DNA of 64,000 nt. Origin: Nemertoderma westbladi (lineage: Eukaryota; Xenacoelomorpha; Nemertodermatida; Nemertodermatidae). The translations under genes and the position numbers were made by a program. Shown here piece by piece: positions 61,111 to 64,000 of the stretch (positions within the stretch are counted from its first letter, which is position 1; every line of letters begins with the position of its first letter). The stretch lies in the NCBI GenBank assembly GCA_032718475.1, contig JAUCBJ010009083.1, forward strand, positions 70,860 to 134,859, given 5' to 3'. Under the pieces are notes generated by a model that made no database searches, was not told where the DNA came from, and worked only from the letters and a program-made list of their open reading frames with translations.

Positions 61111-64000
61111 TTACGTTATGGAGTCCCTAGATATTTGTCGGATTAGGGAAGTGGTCGTAGGAAGAGTATCTTGCCTTCCATAGTTTCCGGACAGTTTTCG
61201 GTCTCTTTCCAATAAACATAAACGACCAGCTGGGCGATTGAGTTGTTGTGTTACTTTCTCCGCTCCCTTGGCCTGTCTACTCTCCGCCTTGATAAGATGA
61301 GGAGGCCATTCTTCTTCTTCTTTACTTAAGAAGTCGGATCCACCTAACCAGCCTGGAGTATCTATCAGTTCTTGAGGAGTTGCTCCTCTGGAAGCGATGT
61401 CGGCTGGATTAATCGTCCCAAGACAATGTCTCCATTGATCTACATTGAAGTTAATATCGTCATTATCTGAGGAGTATGGTGTTCCCTCAGTTGGATCGTC
61501 CACATCACTGCTCTCCACTTCCCATTCCTTTACTTGGTATACCTGTTGTTGAGGTAATCTCTCTTTGAGAGTTCTACGGGAAGGGCCAGTGAAGTACCAA
61601 CCTACTCTAGTTCTTACCGCAACGGTTTGTAGTGGCTGCGGTTGAGCAGGCCGTTTCTCCAATGTCTCGAGCGCCTCATGCGCGTTTTGGCCGATGAGTA
61701 TTTGCACTCCAGGATAATCTGTCTGGAATCGAGGTATCTTAAGATGTTGGATGCTCTCATCCTCGTCCCAATTATAAAGGTCTGCTTGAGTAGTAGCGAA
61801 GTTCTTTATAGCCACCATTTTTACTGACCTTATACCTTGTGCTCCTAAGTTATCCTGGGGGGTGGACAACACACCTACATAGTAATCTGCCGTTAGGGTA
61901 GATTTCTAAACCTGCATAATTCCTGACATATTCAATTTAGTCCGGAACTTGGGTTGTCCAGCAAAGATATCTTCGGCTAGTTCTTGATCGATGAATGTTC
62001 CTGTGCTGCCGGAGTCCAGAAGGGCGTTCACTATGTAACTTTTGTTAAGACCGTGAACTCTTACCTGCACTACAGGAAATTCTCTGATTCCTACATTGGA
62101 AGTTGGAGCTTTCCAAGATGGTTGTTTGGCAAAAGTAGTTGGGGGAAACTCATTGTTGGTGTCCTTTTCATAAGTAAGTGCTCGATACACTGCGGTATTG
62201 ATTAGATAACAGGATTCGTTGGCGTCGGAGAATTCATCAGTATAGAATCCTTCCATCTCAGATTCTTGATCAGTGTCATTTACATCACTGAATTGGACAT
62301 GTAGTTCGGGCTCACTTACCTGACTCAGTTTGTCTCGTTCGAACTCACTGTGTAACAAGATGTGATGTTTCGCGCCACACTTTGCACACTTTATGTCGGA
62401 GTAACAGGTTCGCCGTTGGTGTCCTGGTCTGAGGCAATTATAGCATAACCGCTTGTCCCATACGACTGCACGTCTGTCTACAAGGGATTTCTTTAGAAAT
62501 TCAGCACACGCACTCAAACGGTGGGTCCCGTCGCACAGCGCACAGTTAGGTTTTATGTTACTCACTTTACCTTGGGTAACTTGATGCACTCTCGTTTTTT
62601 CTTCGGGTTTTCTTCGGTGCATTCTGTTAGGAGACTGAGGAGGGGTCTTGGCAACCTGTTCTCTCCTATCGTTGTTTCGAGCCTTATATTTACTTACGTC
62701 TTTCGAGGTTTTGTCAACGTAGTAATATCTATCAGTGTCTTTCCCGCTGTCCTCTTCTTGAGAAACTTGGCTTTCGCCGTCGTCAGTGTAACACACCGGT
62801 GTTATTCTTCTCCTAGAAGCGGGTTTCTCACTTACCTTATTTTCCGATGTTTTCTCTCTGGACTGCTTGATGAGTTGTAGTTTTACTTCACCATCTAAGA
62901 AGGACATGAGATCAGCCATGGTAGGACTTCGTCGTTGTTGTTCATTCATGTACAACACTTTCTTGTCCCAGCGTGTACATACTCCACCCTTTGGTAAAGT
63001 AGAGACTACGGCCCCAATAACCATTGAACTCTGATATTCATGAGACTTACCTAACCAGTCCAATTGTCTACAGATCTCTTGAATCTCATCGGAAAACTCT
63101 ATAATCCCGCTACTAAGGAAGTGTCGGGGGGCTACTAATTTTGCATACAAATACTTAGCTATGTTATCCTTGTTACCATACCTGATGTTTAATGTATCCC
63201 AGACTTGTCTTAATCCATCTGGATGTCCAATAAACTTTAACGCCATTAACTTGGGAGGTCCTTCCAAGCACTTGATGAGGAACCTAAGTTTCTCTCCGTT
63301 AGATAGTACAGAGTTCTGTATACTGTCTTTGTAATATTCATTGAAAGGTAACCATTTCATCTCATCTCCATTGAATTTGACGATCTCTCCCACTTTGACC
63401 GCTTGGCGGGCTTCTGTTCTAGCCATCTGACGCGTAAAGCTTTCTTGGGCCATCGTATTATTTAATATCGAATTATCGGTATATAAATTTCTCGGATCAT
63501 TATCAGGTCTATAGGGAATATCACTAATAACAGGTCTATAATCACCCTTAATAGGGTTTGCTATAGGAGTTTCAACTTCACTAGCAGTATAGATGCGTGT
63601 AGGCTCCACACCTTGCGCATGTAATACTTCAGACCTAACAGGTTGACACAATGTTACAGGGGGTATTGGTATTCCCTTTTGAATATTGACTAATTTGTCG
63701 CGTTCTAGCGCGATACTTTGCTGCACTTCTTGCAATTCGGCCCTACTTTCCCTTACTGTTCCCTTAAATTGATGGACAGTCTCCTGCATCTGTCCGAGCA
63801 GGAGATTCATCCCCCGCCGTCCCTCCTCTACCCACTCGACCGCCGAAGCGGGAGTCGCCAACATTGTAGCGGGCTGACGTGGGACGACGGGAGACAAATC
63901 TTTAATTTCTCTCTCAGCTTCCAGGACAGGAATATTCTCATGGACTGTTCTACCGGGTACAGGCAGTGTAGTACTGTGTAAAGGGAACCTAGAGTTAAGC
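61111..64000 (-). pseudogene. BEL/Pao gag-protease polyprotein, copy 2 (partial at window edge)
   Basis: The same gene as copy 1, with high similarity throughout. The frame is open from the right edge of the window to 61111 except for one TAG at 61903-61905; the matching codon in copy 1 is a sense codon. It retains the gag block (VKFNGDEMKWLPFNEYYKDS), zinc knuckles (CYNCLRPGHQRRTC) and the protease motif (ALLDSGSTGTFIDQELA), and has the same deletion joining the post-protease segment to LGTINPADIASRG. The first 150 or so residues of the full-length protein, including the coiled coil, lie outside the window. Differences from copy 1 include scattered substitutions and one or two codon-sized indels, and the frame is kept. 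Confidence 0.9.

Larger units (their letters stand above)
47990..64000 (-). mobile_element. tandem pair of BEL/Pao LTR-retrotransposon copies
   Basis: Two copies lie head to tail on the minus strand. Each consists of a 5' leader, a gag-protease frame, a 3' region and a long direct repeat. The repeat starts TGTACGCGCTTTTGAAG at 47990 and TGTTCGCGCTTTTGAAG at 58617. From these points leftward the flanks are unrelated. Rightward, homology continues through the 3' regions (51110-52403 and 59820-61110) and the coding parts (52404 onward and 61111 onward). This is what two elements sharing a central LTR would look like. The inner LTR boundary, primer-binding site and polypurine tract could not be located. 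The right copy runs past the window edge. Confidence 0.75.

Overview
The window is animal (metazoan) nuclear DNA. It carries single-copy genes for a Rho GDP-dissociation inhibitor, an NHE8-type Na+/H+ exchanger, a CFAP300-like ciliary protein and a cold-shock-domain protein. It also holds transposon families typical of animals (piggyBac, BEL/Pao, LINEs, foldback elements) and three large satellite arrays. The lineage cannot be named from sequence alone. Homopolymer G/C tracts and scattered TAGGCCTA-like words are common in aquatic invertebrates, but this is only an impression.

Layout: 1-3275 holds degenerate transposon fragments (hAT-like, LINE 3' end) and a 52-bp tandem repeat. 5055-7692 is a complete but frameshifted piggyBac element with TTAA duplications. 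8496-9098 is RhoGDI (+). 9099-12943 has no gene. 12944-16992 is a 34-bp satellite. 16993-21007 has no gene but holds nested inverted-repeat elements. 21008-22885 is NHE8 (-). 23761-34464 is a 20-bp satellite with long higher-order duplications. 34567-37550 is a 32-bp satellite, followed by a large foldback (37588-38362). 38640-38960 is a retrotransposon fragment bracketed by poly-C and poly-G. 40160-41065 is a dead LINE. 41546-42334 is CFAP300 (+). 44450-45310 is a cold-shock/glycine-rich protein with an apparent mitochondrial presequence (+). 46424-47989 is an inverted-repeat element. 47990-64000 is a tandem pair of BEL/Pao LTR-retrotransposon copies on the minus strand.

All four host genes are complete in one exon each, which is unusual for animals. 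They do not form an operon; they are housekeeping or ciliary functions separated by repeats.

The most interesting unexplained signals are these. Both BEL/Pao copies share the same in-frame loss of reverse transcriptase, RNase H and integrase while keeping a long gag-protease frame. A roughly 1.8-kb segment found in only one copy encodes an unrecognised cysteine-rich protein of 478 codons, interrupted only by three TGA codons. The third is the mitochondrial-looking cold-shock protein.
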